Of a stretch of 64,000 bases of DNA, positions 55,025 to 64,000 are shown one piece after another. The position numbers and the translations under genes were made by a program. This DNA is from SZUA-36 sp963704855 (lineage in GTDB: Bacteria > Pseudomonadota > Gammaproteobacteria > Xanthomonadales > SZUA-36). The stretch lies in assembly GCA_963704855.1 (NCBI GenBank), contig CAVPHY010000002.1, forward strand, positions 124,001 to 188,000, given 5' to 3'. The number at the start of each line of letters is the position of its first letter. Position 1 is the stretch's first letter. Under the pieces are notes generated by a model, which saw nothing but the letters and a program-made list of their open reading frames with translations, searched no databases and was not told where the DNA came from.

Positions 55025-55812
55025 TCAGATGACAGGTTTTGCGGTGTTCATCTTCAGAACCCCGAGTAAACCACGCAAAACGAGATCCTGCACGATCTGG
55101 TCAAACAACCCTGTCCCGCCAAACAGAGGCTGCAAAGCCGCCGGTGGCGATAACTGTCGGACGTTGACCTTCAAACTCCTCCAACTGGATCCTGTGCATG
55201 ATCTCCCGCAAGGCACCGAGGTGACCGAAGTAAAGCCCGGACTGGATACTCGAAGCGGTCGTGCGGCCAAGACAGATATCCGTACGGATGATTTCAACCG
55301 AACCCAGTTTTGAGGTACCGCTCTCCAGCGCCTGCATCGACATTTTCAGACCGGGCAGAATAACCCCACCCCGGTAGGAGCGGTCTTTGCCAACTGCACA
55401 TAGCGTGGTTGCAGTACCAAGATCAAGGATGATCAGGTTCTGGTCGGGAAATAACTCGACCGCGGCTATGGCATTGGCGATACGGTCAGCACCGACTTCC
55501 AGCGGGTTCCTGTATTGAATTTTCAAACCGGTTTTGACCCCGGCCTGCAGGATAAACGGCCGGATATCAAAGTACTTCTGGCAGGCCGCCGAGATGGCAT
55601 AAACCGCTTCCGGAACCACGCTGCACAAGGCAATTTCTTTCACCTGGTTCGGGTCGATGCCGTTTTCCCGCAACACGTTCCGGAAAAACAAGACCGTACT
55701 CGTCCGAAGACGAACCCGATTTTGACCGCTTTCTGAATGTCAGTAAAATACGGTCCGATTCATACACACCCCCATAAATATGGCTATTACCCACGTCCAG
55801 GCATAATTTCAC
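55025..55812 (-). CDS. coaX: Type III pantothenate kinase, with two indels
   Basis: CoaX phosphorylates pantothenate, the first committed step to CoA. Motifs are MKLCLDVGNSHIYGGVY (phosphate loop), the stretch NPLEVGADRIANAIAAVELF, LIILDLGTATTLCAVG and GGVILPGLKMSMQAL. A frameshift near 55690 (an extra T after DEYG) separates the first 40 residues. A second, near 55130 (an extra T), hides the proper end LFGGTGLFDQIVQDLVLRGL up to the stop at 55025. Corrected, it is about 260 residues. It starts in an ATGA overlap with the coaBC stop. Confidence 0.9.
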
Positions 55813-57079
55813 GAGACTTTCTCCATCAGCTTATTAATTGTTTTAGCCAATGCCCCGGCATCTTTACAGGCAACCGGCGCCTGCGTCGATGTATACAGAG
55901 AGAACGGATGCGCATCGCCACGGATGTCAGCCAGGTCATTATGCACAACGGCATCAACGTCCGACTCCTCAAGCTGTTTCCTGACCGCCGCATATCGTTG
56001 TTGCGGGTCCGCGGTATCCGTCAGTTTGAAGCCGATTACACGCACTTCCGGGTTTCTTGACCAGTTCTTATCCGGTCCAGTAGTTTTGGATTGGCTTTTA
56101 GCCGCAACAGCAAGTCCGACTCCGGATGAAAGCTTACCAGCCTGGCTATCCAGTTGCTTCACCTTCCGGGGTTCAGCACACCCGCCACGCTGAAATCACT
56201 GACCGCCGCAGCATGAATGACCATATCGTAATCATCGGCAGCCAGCAGCGTCTGCAGTTGCAAGGCCAGATCGGCGAAACTGCAGAACCGTTGCATGTCA
56301 CAGGACAGGCGTGGCATAACCGCATCGTCAGCACCCAGCCAGGTCACCCGGTGGCCAGCCTGCGTCAGTTCATCTGCCAGGCGGGATGCGGTCCTGCCGC
56401 TGCTCGTATTGCCGATGTAACGCACAGAGTCAATTGGCTCGCGCGTGCCGCCCGCTGTGATCAGGATGCGCTTACCGGTGTTTTTCCGGTCAACTGCCAA
56501 CAGGTGCTCAACGCTTTGCATGATGCCGGCCGGTTCGAGCATACGACCCTCACCCTGCTCACCACATGCGAGCTCACCCACAGCCACCGGCAAAACATGA
56601 ACACCCCATTGCTTAAGACGGTTTACGCTTTCCTGCGTTGCCGGGTAGCGCCACATACGGGTATTCATGGCCGGTGCGATCACCATCGGTTTTCCCTGCC
56701 CATAGGCTGCCTGCCACAGCGTCGTGACGGCGTCATCGGCGATACCTGCTGCCAGCTTGTTGATCAGGTTCGAGGTGGCGGGCGCCGCAATGACGATATC
56801 GGCCCACTTGCCAAGCGAAATGTGCTCCATGGCCCGGTCCGGTGCGAAAACATTGTCGAATACCGTTTCGGCGCCAAGCCCCTGCAAGCTCGCGTGGCCG
56901 ACAAACTCGGCAACACTGCGGGTACAGGCAACCCGCACCCTGTGACCCTTTCTGGTCCATTCAGAGATCAGTGACGATGCCTTGGCGCAGGCAATTGAAC
57001 CGGACATCAACAGCAGTATGTTTGCACTGCCGCCGGACTGGTTTTGCGGAAGTGCTCCGCCTGCTTCAGATTTCAACAT
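55809..57079 (-). CDS. coaBC: Bifunctional phosphopantothenoylcysteine synthetase/decarboxylase, with one frameshift
   Basis: CoaBC joins cysteine to phosphopantothenate and decarboxylates the product. The N-terminal flavoprotein decarboxylase half is about 1-175 (LLLMSGSIACAKASSLISEW, IAAPATSNLINKLAAGIADD, PAMNTRMWRYP, ACGEQGEGRM). The synthetase half starts with ILITAGGTREPIDSVRYIGN. The frame breaks near 56167 in AACCCCGG, where one C appears lost, and resumes in KVKQLDSQAGKLSSG down to VRVIGFKLTDT and VVHNDLADI. Its start overlaps panC by 14 bases. The break happens to create an ATGA, so two separate coupled genes cannot be excluded. Confidence 0.9.
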
Positions 57080-57821
57080 TATCGATCAGCCTCGTGTTGC
57101 CAAGCCGGGCCGCTGCCAGGCGCCGGTTTGCGATATCCTCGACATAGTCCACTTCGAAACCCTGTGCGACCAGCATTTGCCTGGCCTCCATAGCTGTGCG
57201 GCCCTGTTTTAACGCGGCGTAGAGTGCGGCTGCCTTTGCCCTGTTCACGGGGTCCAGGTGCCGGTTACGCGAACTCATGGCCAACCCATCGGCCTCTCGC
57301 AGGGTGGCGCAAGCGACAATATTCACCGGCATAAAAAACGCATCGACCATATCGCGGATCAATTGCAACTGCTGGTAGTCCTTCTCGCCGAAATAGGCGT
57401 TGTCGGGGCGCACCAGGTTCAACAGGCGCATCACCACGGTCAATACCCCGTCGAAATGACCCGGCCTGTGGGCACCGCAAAGACGCTGGCTGAAATCGCT
57501 CTCGGTGACCTTGTAGCGGTAGTTGTCCCGGTACATCTGTTCCGCATCCGGCAACAGTACAAAATCGACACCCGCACTTTCGAGTTGAGCCAGATCCGTG
57601 TCGGAGTCGGAAGGGTATTTTTCAAAATCCTTCTTGTCATCAAACTGGGTCGGGTTGATGAACACGCTCACGATGCTTAAAGCATTTTGTTCCTTGCTGG
57701 CCTTGACCAGTGACAGATGCCCTTCGTGCAAGGCCCCCATCGTCGGCACAAAACCCAGCGGGCTTTCCTTGATGGCATCCCTGCAGGTTTGCCACTCGCT
57801 CATGGATCTGAATAACTTCAC
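57066..57821 (-). CDS. panC: Pantothenate synthetase
   Basis: PanC joins pantoate and beta-alanine using ATP. The 251-residue protein has GFVPTMGALHEGHLSLVKAS with the HxGH nucleotide site, VSVFINPTQF, YFGEKDYQQLQLIRDMV and LAMSSRNRHLDP. It is a little shorter than the typical 280 residues because the C-terminal domain is trimmed. The start overlaps panB by four bases, and the stop overlaps the coaBC start. Confidence 0.97.
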   Translation of the reverse strand: MKLFRSMSEWQTCRDAIKESPLGFVPTMGALHEGHLSLVKASKEQNALSIVSVFINPTQFDDKKDFEKYPSDSDTDLAQLESAGVDFVLLPDAEQMYRDNYRYKVTESDFSQRLCGAHRPGHFDGVLTVVMRLLNLVRPDNAYFGEKDYQQLQLIRDMVDAFFMPVNIVACATLREADGLAMSSRNRHLDPVNRAKAAALYAALKQGRTAMEARQMLVAQGFEVDYVEDIANRRLAAARLGNTRLIDNVEI

Positions 57822-58609
57822 TGGTGATAACTCTCATCGGACGCGGGGAATTGACCGCTTTTTACATCGCTGGCGTAGGCATTGAAAGCATCCCGCCACA
57901 GACGTTTACCATCGAGGTATTTGCGCACGAATTTCGGTTTGAAATCACCGGATAAACCCAGCAGATCCTGCATCACCAGTACCTGTCCATCCGTGCCCGC
58001 ACCCGCACCTATACCAATGGTTGGGATACTCAACAACCCGGTTATTTCGGTCGCCAGATCGTCGGGGACGCACTCAAGCACAAGCGCAAAACAGCCGGCC
58101 TGCTCACAGGCCAGTGCCTGGTTTTTGAGCGCCTCGGCTGCCCTCTCGCCACGCCCCTGCACCCGGAACCCACCCAGTTGATTAACTGACTGGGGTGTCA
58201 AACCCAGGTGCCCCATCACCGGTACACCGGATTTGACGATGTGGGCGATGGTCTCGGCATTGCCCTCGATACCTTCCAGTTTGACCGCATGGGCGCCGGC
58301 CTTCATGACACTGGCCACCGCGCGCATGTTATCCGTGAGCGATTGCCTGAATGACAGGAACGGCATATCACCTACGATAAATTTATTTTTAGTGCCACGG
58401 GCAACGCTTTCAATATGCCGGCACATCATCTCGATGTCGGCCGGAATGGTCGTGCCATAACCGTGCATGACCATCGCGGCACTGTCACCCACGAGGATGA
58501 CATCGATATCCGAGTCCTGCACGATGCGGGCCGAGGTGTAGTCATAACAGGTCAGCATGACAATCTTTTCGTGACGCGCCTTGCACGCCTGGAAGTCGAG
58601 TACGTTCAT
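57818..58609 (-). CDS. panB: Ketopantoate hydroxymethyltransferase
   Basis: PanB makes ketopantoate from 2-oxoisovalerate and methylene-tetrahydrofolate. The 263-residue barrel protein has KIVMLTCYDYTSARI, VILVGDSAAMVMHGYGTT, MPFLSFRQS, GHLGLTPQSVNQLGGFRVQGR, and VLVMQDLLGLS. It overlaps panG upstream and panC downstream by four bases each, so the genes are probably translated in a coupled series. Confidence 0.98.
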   Translation of the reverse strand: MNVLDFQACKARHEKIVMLTCYDYTSARIVQDSDIDVILVGDSAAMVMHGYGTTIPADIEMMCRHIESVARGTKNKFIVGDMPFLSFRQSLTDNMRAVASVMKAGAHAVKLEGIEGNAETIAHIVKSGVPVMGHLGLTPQSVNQLGGFRVQGRGERAAEALKNQALACEQAGCFALVLECVPDDLATEITGLLSIPTIGIGAGAGTDGQVLVMQDLLGLSGDFKPKFVRKYLDGKRLWRDAFNAYASDVKSGQFPASDESYHQ

Positions 58610-59376
58610 ATCACCTGCTCCATTTGAACGGGTTCCATTGGCTGTCCGCGTTTTTTCTCTTGCTCATAAAAGCGGACAAAAGCGGCGTATAGATCCTGCA
58701 GTGGATCACCATCCAGGGAGTTCAAATTCCGCGCGATGGTTGGCTGGTCGTTGCGTGTCAGCGGCCCGGTCAATGCCGATTCCGGCGCCCGGATAAAGTT
58801 TTCTGCAAGCTGCTTCAGATAGGGGTGCAATGTAGCGGCAGGCAGTTCAAACTGCTGTTCAAACCGGTCTGAAATACCTTTCCACAATAGCTGGGAAAAG
58901 TTGCCTGCCATCACGCACATGGCGTGGTAACGCGCCCTGTCTTCGACATCCATCACGAAATTCGGGTTTGGCAGAGCGGGAAACAAGCGGGCAAAATCTG
59001 ACCCCGTTTCGAGTACGAACGGCACCTTCTGATAGGTGTCGAGTTCATACAGGTGATCTGCAAAAGTCATTAACGGGTGTGCGCCGGCAACACCGGGAAC
59101 ACGCAATGAACCGCTGCAATGGATCAGCTGGCTCTGATGCAGAAACGGATACTGCTTCAGAAGCGCGGCGATGGCCTTGTCAGAGACCAGCAGCAGTACA
59201 CGGTCTGCGTTACTTACCGTCTGTTTCAGACGCTTTGCGGGGTCCGGCACCCCGTAGGTGTTGAATGGCGACCCGTGGTCACGGGTCCAACGGCTGTGGG
59301 GAATTTCCAGCAGACGGAAATATTCTGAAAAGTGACGCGCAAGCCTGCCGCCACCAACAATAGCATAGTTCATCAT
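58606..59376 (-). CDS. PanG-like ketopantoate reductase (DUF2520 Rossmann protein)
   Basis: The 256-residue protein has an N-terminal Rossmann fold (NYAIVGGGRLARHFSEYF, RVLLLVSDKAI) and a C-terminal DUF2520 helical domain (YHAMCVMAGNFSQLLWKG, LTGPLTRNDQPTIARNLNSL). Proteins of this architecture were shown in Francisella to be an alternative ketopantoate reductase, PanG. As the first gene in panG-panB-panC-coaBC-coaX, that role fits well. The reaction is inferred from context and family. Two adjacent ATG codons (59376, 59373) may start it. Confidence 0.88.
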   Translation of the reverse strand: MMNYAIVGGGRLARHFSEYFRLLEIPHSRWTRDHGSPFNTYGVPDPAKRLKQTVSNADRVLLLVSDKAIAALLKQYPFLHQSQLIHCSGSLRVPGVAGAHPLMTFADHLYELDTYQKVPFVLETGSDFARLFPALPNPNFVMDVEDRARYHAMCVMAGNFSQLLWKGISDRFEQQFELPAATLHPYLKQLAENFIRAPESALTGPLTRNDQPTIARNLNSLDGDPLQDLYAAFVRFYEQEKKRGQPMEPVQMEQVI

Positions 59377-59587
59377 GGTGGTACCTGTCCTCCCGGGATC
59401 AAGTCCTGTTTGTTACAAACCTGCAATGCAGATTCGGATCAACACGCTGTTTCCGGATAGGTAGCCGCCGTCAACGGTCGGCTCAGTGATTCCGGTCAAA
59501 CAGAGCGTAGCGTGTATTGTACCCCGAAACAGGAGTTTTTCGACACCTGTCAGCACAGCGGTCAACCACTCAAATTTCGCACCGGTC

Positions 59588-59616
59588 TTGTTTTTGATTT
59601 AATTACTGTATATATA
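59588..59616 (+). promoter_or_regulatory. Predicted sigma-70 promoter of dnaE2
   Basis: TTGTTT (59588-59593) lies 17 bases before TATATA (59611-59616). A start of transcription 7 bases beyond would fall on the A of the ATG at 59623, so the message may be leaderless. The -10 lies inside the LexA box, a typical position for repression. Alternative TATATA registers occur two bases to either side. Confidence 0.5.
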
Positions 59617-59621
59617 TACAG
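59606..59621 (+). promoter_or_regulatory. LexA box (SOS operator) of dnaE2
   Basis: CTGTATATATATACAG is a perfect match to the gammaproteobacterial SOS consensus CTGT-N8-ACAG, fully symmetrical. It ends one base before the ATG of dnaE2, so LexA would cover both the -10 region and the start codon. No such box was seen before imuB. Confidence 0.92.
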
Positions 59622-59622
59622 T

Positions 59623-62600
59623 ATGTATCCATGCCACGAATCCAACCCCTATGCAGAACTGGTCTGCACCAGCAACTTCACCTTTCTCAACGGTGCCTCA
59701 CACCCGCAGGAACTGGTCGCGCGCGCCGCCGAATTGGGTTATTACGCCATTGCGCTGACCGATGAGTGCTCGCTGGCCGGTATCGTGCGCGCCTTTGAAG
59801 AAACCCGGCGCTGCAAAGAAAACAGTCTGGACATCCGGCTCATATGCGGCAGCCTGTTCAGGCTGGAAAACGGTTCACGGCTTGTCTTACTGGCCGTGGA
59901 CAGCACCGGCTATGCACAATTGTGTACGCTGATCACACGCGGGCGGCGCAATGCACCCAAGGGCCGTTATGAATTACCGGACAGGGCTTTTGAGAAAAAC
60001 CTCGACCATTGCCTGGCCCTGTGGCTGCCGGAAACCCCGCCGGGTGCCGAAGGGCTAAACGGTCCGGAAGCTGATCTCCTGACCGCCCACTGGGTGGCCT
60101 CGCACTTTCCCGGGCGAAGCTGGCTGGCTGTCAGCCTCTGCCTGGGTTTCGACGATGTCTCGCGGTTGGCGCGCCTGGTTGACACTGCAGAAGCCGCCGG
60201 CCTGCCGGTAACAGCCTGTGGTGATGTGCAAATGCACACCCGCTCACGACGTATGTTGCACGACGTGCTGGCTGCTATCCGCCTGGGCTGCACCTTGCCG
60301 GAACTGGGTTACCGCGCCCTGCCCTGCGGTGAGCGGCACCTGCGCAGCCGGCAGCGCCTGGCCAGGCTGTACCGCCGGGAGTTGCTGGATGAATCCGTAC
60401 GCATTGCCCAACGCTGTCATTTCCAGCTGGATCAGTTGCGCTACCGCTACCCGCGTGAAGTGGTGCCACAGGGCATCAGCAGCGCCGCCCATCTACGTGA
60501 CCTGACCGAGGCCGGTATCCGGCAGCGCTGGCCTGCCGGGATCAGCGCGGAACTGCGGCAACAGATCGAACACGAACTGAAGCTGATTTCAGACCTGCGT
60601 TATGAATCCTATTTTCTGACGGTACACGACATCGTCCAGTTTGCCCGCAGCCGGGACATCCTGTGCCAGGGGCGTGGCTCGGCGGCCAATTCTGCGGTCT
60701 GTTACTGCCTGGGGATCACCGAGGTGGACCCGGCAAGAATGAACATGCTGTTCGAGCGCTTCATCTCCCGCGAAAGGGATGAGCCGCCGGATATCGATGT
60801 TGATTTCGAGCACGAGCGCCGCGAGGAGGTGATCCAGTATATCTACCGGAAATACGGTCGTGAACGGGCGGCACTGGCGGCGACCGTGATCAGCTACCGG
60901 CCACGCAGCGCTATCCGCGATGTTGGCAAAGCACTGGGCTTCAGCCCCGGCCAGGTCGACCAGTTGGCGCGCAATATGTCATGGTGGGATGAGCCGGTGC
61001 GTTTTGCCCAACGGCTTGCCGAGCAGGGGTTTGCCGCAGATAACCTGAAAGTCCGGCAACTGCTGTACCTGGTGCAGAATCTGATCGGCTTCCCACGTCA
61101 CCTGTCCCAGCACGTGGGCGGTTTTGTCATTTCCGAAAACACGCTGGCCTCGCTGGTTCCCGTGGAAAACGCCTCGATGGCGGACCGCACCGTCATCCAG
61201 TGGGACAAGGATGACCTCGAGACCCTGGGCTTGCTCAAGGTCGACTGCCTGGCACTGGGTATGCTGACCGCCATTCACCGCTGCCTGGACCTGGTGAATG
61301 ACTTTTACGCCACCGATATGGGTCTTGCCGATGTGCCGGCCGAAGACCCAGCAACCTACGGCATGATCCAGAAGGCCGATACCATCGGTGTCTTCCAGAT
61401 CGAGTCACGTGCGCAAATGGCCATGCTGCCACGCTTGAAACCCGCCTGTTTCTATGACCTGGTCATCGAGGTGGCCATTGTCAGGCCCGGCCCCATACAG
61501 GGCAATATGGTTCACCCCTACCTGCAGCGGCGCCGCGGACTGGAACAGGTAAGCTACCCGTCGGACGCCCTGCGCAAGGTACTGGAACGCACGCTTGGGT
61601 GTGCCGATCTTCCAGGAACAGGTCATGCAGATTGCCATGGTCGCGGCCGGTTTCAGCGGTTCGGAGGCCGATGCCCTGCGCCGTTCAATGGCCGCATGGG
61701 CACGACGCGGCGGTATGGAGCACATGCGTACGCGCTTGATCGACGGCATGCTGGAACGGGGTTATCAACTCAGTTTTGCAGAGCAGATATTTGACCAGAT
61801 CAAGGGTTTCGGAGAATACGGCTTCCCGGAGTCTCACGCCGCCAGTTTTGCCTTGCTGGTCTACGTATCCGCATGGTTAAAACACCACCACCCCGCAGCC
61901 TTCACCTGCGCCCTGCTCAATTCACAGCCCATGGGGTTTTACCAGCCATCACAACTGGTACAGGATGCACGCCGTCATGGGGTGACGGTACTGCCGGTCG
62001 ATATCCGTTACAGCGACTGGGATTGCGCACTGGTGAGCAGCGAAGAAAACATTCCACAGCTACGTCTTGGCCTGCGTCTGATCAAGGGCCTGGGGCAACA
62101 GGCAGCCGAACGCATCAGCAGCGCCCGTGACGAACAACCGTTCAGCTGCGTACAGGATATTTGCAACCGCGCACAACTGAACCGGCGCGAGCTTGCCGTG
62201 TTGGCAGAAGCGGCAGCACTCCGGGGAATCGCAGGCCACCGTCACCGTGCCCGCTGGGAAGTCGCTGCAGTAGAGAAACAACCAGCAGATCTTCTCCAGG
62301 GGATCACCCGGCAGGATGATGCCACCGCCATCCGCCCCGCTTCAGAAACGGATGATCTGCGTGCGGACTATGCCGCTACGGGACTGACCCTGGGACGTCA
62401 CCCCGTTGCATTGATACGCAGCGTTTTGCGGCAACGCCGGGTTCAGACGGCACAGCAGCTATTGAAGTTGAAACACGGCAGCCACGCACGCACCTGCGGT
62501 CTGATCACCATGCGGCAACGCCCCATGACCGCCAATGGCACCATCTTCCTGACCCTGGAGGATGAAACCGGTCACGTCAACGTGGTGGTGTGGCAGCGCC

Positions 62601-62761
62601 TGTGGGAGCGCCAGCGCAGCATCGTGCTTAATTCATCGCTGATCGCCGTGGATGGTGTCATGGAAAGCGATGGCGAGGTCTATCACCTGATTGCCCGGCA
62701 GTTGCATGATTTTGATGCGCTGGCAAAGGGCCTGAAAACCCGTTCGCGGGATTTTTGTTGA
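59623..62761 (+). CDS. dnaE2: Error-prone DNA polymerase DnaE2, with one frameshift
   Basis: DnaE2 is the SOS-induced alpha subunit used in mutagenic translesion synthesis. The PHP domain is at the start (YAELVCTSNFTFLNGASHP), and the polymerase core includes CQGRGSAANSAVCYCLGIT and DEPPDIDVDFEHERREEVIQ-like catalytic acids. A C-terminal OB-fold follows. An extra T near 61600 shifts the frame; the normal LGVPIFQEQVMQIAM continues next. Corrected length is about 1046 residues. The ATG at 59623 matches the DnaE2 beginning; the open frame from 59512 would include the LexA box and is not used. imuB is separated from it by the CoA operon. Confidence 0.94.
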
Positions 62762-63333
62762 TGATTCATCTAGTGAACGAGAGGTCGCAGGAATGGGTAG
62801 TTACTTCCACAGGCACATGACCATTCTCAGTCTCAGCTTCTCTTAATCGTACGGTGGTGAGGCCGCTGAGGTGGGTAGTTACTTCCAGGACGCGCTAGTC
62901 ACATCCATGTGGCGCTCGATACTCGGCTTCCTGCCTCGTACGGTCCCGGAACCAACTACCCACCCCAGCGTCCGGCAGACGCCGTGCATAACTGTCAGAA
63001 ACCATTGCCCTGTGCTTTGGCACAGCGCAGAGGGTGTGCAGTACCTTTCTTCAGGACCTTGAGCGACAGGATGTCTCGCCAGAGCCCCTCCCATCCCGGC
63101 GTCTTTAATCATCCAGAAGAAAGACTGGCTTTACCATACAAGGCCCCAGGGAGGGGTTTACGCCGTGTCCTGAAGAAAGGTACTGCATGGCCTCGGCGCC
63201 CACACAGACCAAGAGAAACCAGAGGTCTGCCCTGAAGCAAGGCACTGCATGGCCTTATCTTCCGGACAAATCAACAAACCCAGTCAAGAAATCGAAACTG
63301 GCATCAACCTGAGGTCAGTGCTATTTTGCGCCA
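62762..63333. other. Gene-free stretch between dnaE2 and mpaA
   Basis: These 572 bases contain repeat copy B with its flanking half-copies and no convincing gene. I see no clear dnaE2 terminator outside the repeat, so its hairpins may serve that purpose. The first 30 bases and the last 75 bases hold no recognisable signal. Confidence 0.6.
62794..63255 (-). repeat. Two-hairpin dispersed repeat, copy B, with extra half-copies
   Basis: The core, 62853-63205, is an inverted copy of 3782-4078. Hairpin 1 (63037-63057 with 63167-63187) is a perfect 21-base match, and hairpin 2 (62866-62891 with 62943-62968) has about four mismatches in 26. The loop of hairpin 1 is about 58 bases longer than in copy A and has its own GGGAGGGG/CCCCTCCC pairing. 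Partial repeats flank it: TGGGTAGTTACTTCC at 62794-62808 and CCCTGAAGCAAGGCACTGCA at 63230-63249. Open frames here are by-products. Confidence 0.85.
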
Positions 63334-64000
63334 ATGAAAAACAACAAAACCACGATGATCCCACGCTCCGAACGTGGCATCCTCCGCCACGCACCCTGGC
63401 AGTACGGAAAATCTGAACAGAACACGTCACTGAACCTCTACGGCCCGCGTACCGGTCCCGTCGATATCCTGCTGATAGCAGCCATGCATGGCGATGAAAA
63501 TGAGACCACCGTGGTTCTGTCCGAAGCACTGCGCCGTATTCCGGTGGGCGGTATCAAAAACCCGGTTATTCTCAGTGCCAATCCGGATGGCGCCCTGCAG
63601 GGTACCCGCAGTAACGCCCGCGGGGTGGATCTGAACCGTAACTGGCCGACGGCCAACTGGTCCCCCGACCCCGTCTATCACAAGGATCATGGTGGAACGG
63701 TACAGGACATCGGGCTGAGCCCGGGAACATCACCGGGATCGGAGGCAGAAACGCAGGCATTGCTAAGCCTTGTGCAGGTGTTGCGCCCGAGGACGGTTAT
63801 CTCGCTTCACGCACCGTTGGCCTGTGTGGATGACCCGCAGGCCACAGCGCTGGCCCGGTGGATCTCGAAGCGGGTAAATCTGCCCCTGGTGCCGGATGTA
63901 GGGTACGCCACACCAGGCTCATTCGGGACCTGGTCTGCGGAACAGGGTATCGAGATCATCACCTGGGAGTTGCCTTCTGAACCCCTCGCCGACATGATCG
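63334..64000 (+). CDS. mpaA: Murein peptide amidase A-like peptidase, N-terminal part
   Basis: The reading frame from ATG 63334 stays open to the end of the window, giving 222 residues of an M14-family zinc carboxypeptidase. MpaA cleaves the murein tripeptide in the cytosol during cell-wall recycling. Zinc-site motifs are AAMHGDENET (His and Glu) and VISLHAP (His). NPDGALQGTRSNARGVDLNR, with arginine and asparagine substrate contacts, follows. No signal peptide is seen. No good ribosome-binding site precedes the ATG. The C-terminus, with the catalytic Glu, lies beyond the window. Confidence 0.85.
   Translation, partial: MKNNKTTMIPRSERGILRHAPWQYGKSEQNTSLNLYGPRTGPVDILLIAAMHGDENETTVVLSEALRRIPVGGIKNPVILSANPDGALQGTRSNARGVDLNRNWPTANWSPDPVYHKDHGGTVQDIGLSPGTSPGSEAETQALLSLVQVLRPRTVISLHAPLACVDDPQATALARWISKRVNLPLVPDVGYATPGSFGTWSAEQGIEIITWELPSEPLADMI

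Noticed and set aside
59512..59622. GTG at 59512 as the dnaE2 start
   Set aside because: It would place the LexA box inside the gene and add 37 residues unlike DnaE2, whose conserved beginning starts just after ATG 59623.
62879..63112. Minus-strand 77-residue frame downstream of dnaE2
   Set aside because: It is part of repeat copy B, and the hairpin arms explain the similarity to the frame at 3782-4090.

Overview
The window looks like chromosomal sequence from a free-living gammaproteobacterium. The best evidence is gene order. The minus-strand run rpoE-rseA-rseB-rseC-mucD-lepA-lepB-(DUF4845)-rnc-era-recO-pdxJ is the classic gammaproteobacterial envelope-stress and translation block. MetH, NhaA, RlmD, NagZ, MurB and PyrD are all of the usual proteobacterial type. 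No rRNA, tRNA, CRISPR array, phage or intact insertion sequence was seen. Most of the window is core metabolism, with a few accessory pieces.

Layout. 1-7.5 kb: 3' truncated guaB, a lipoprotein amidohydrolase, xseA, a two-hairpin repeat (copy A), a YfbK-type von Willebrand factor lipoprotein, and an ECF sigma factor with a coupled single-pass membrane partner. 7.5-16.8 kb: a YigZ-like protein, a winged-helix/saccharopine-reductase-like pair, nhaA, a FadH-type reductase, then the salvage and recycling operon rlmD-nagZ-hpt-MTIP-fadH. 16.9-27.7 kb: the pdxJ-to-rpoE block, headed by a sigma-E-like promoter. 27.9-34.5 kb: an ALDH7-type aldehyde dehydrogenase, pyrD, murB, glutaryl-CoA dehydrogenase, a 5'-nucleotidase and an NAD kinase that is translationally coupled to the 1662-residue NAD-glutamate dehydrogenase (34.5-39.5 kb). 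39.8-47.5 kb: an ArsR-methyltransferase fusion regulator with a palindrome at its own start, metH, DUF2058, an FKBP isomerase and a sodium/solute symporter. 47.6-52.8 kb: a periplasmic sulfatase and a small membrane protein followed by a GntR/YtrA-ABC exporter operon. 52.9-62.8 kb: imuB, a DUF502 membrane protein, an opposing five-gene pantothenate/CoA operon (panG-panB-panC-coaBC-coaX), and dnaE2 under a perfect LexA box. 62.8-64 kb: repeat copy B, then the start of an MpaA-like peptidase.

How the genes work together. Three functional groups stand out. The envelope-stress group couples sigma-E, its anti-sigma system and a DegP-type protease to lepA, lepB and RNA-processing genes. The cofactor groups cover the SAM cycle (regulator plus metH), pantothenate-to-CoA and NAD(P). 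The SOS mutagenesis group (imuB, dnaE2) is split around the CoA operon.

Quality warning. Single-base indels that break otherwise intact housekeeping genes cluster in the first 7.5 kb (guaB, amidohydrolase, xseA, YfbK, sigma partner) and at 55-61.6 kb (coaX, coaBC, dnaE2). None were noticed in between. Several fall in short homopolymers, and one pair in xseA compensates itself. I therefore read them mainly as sequencing or assembly errors, and list those genes as single coding regions with the break positions given.
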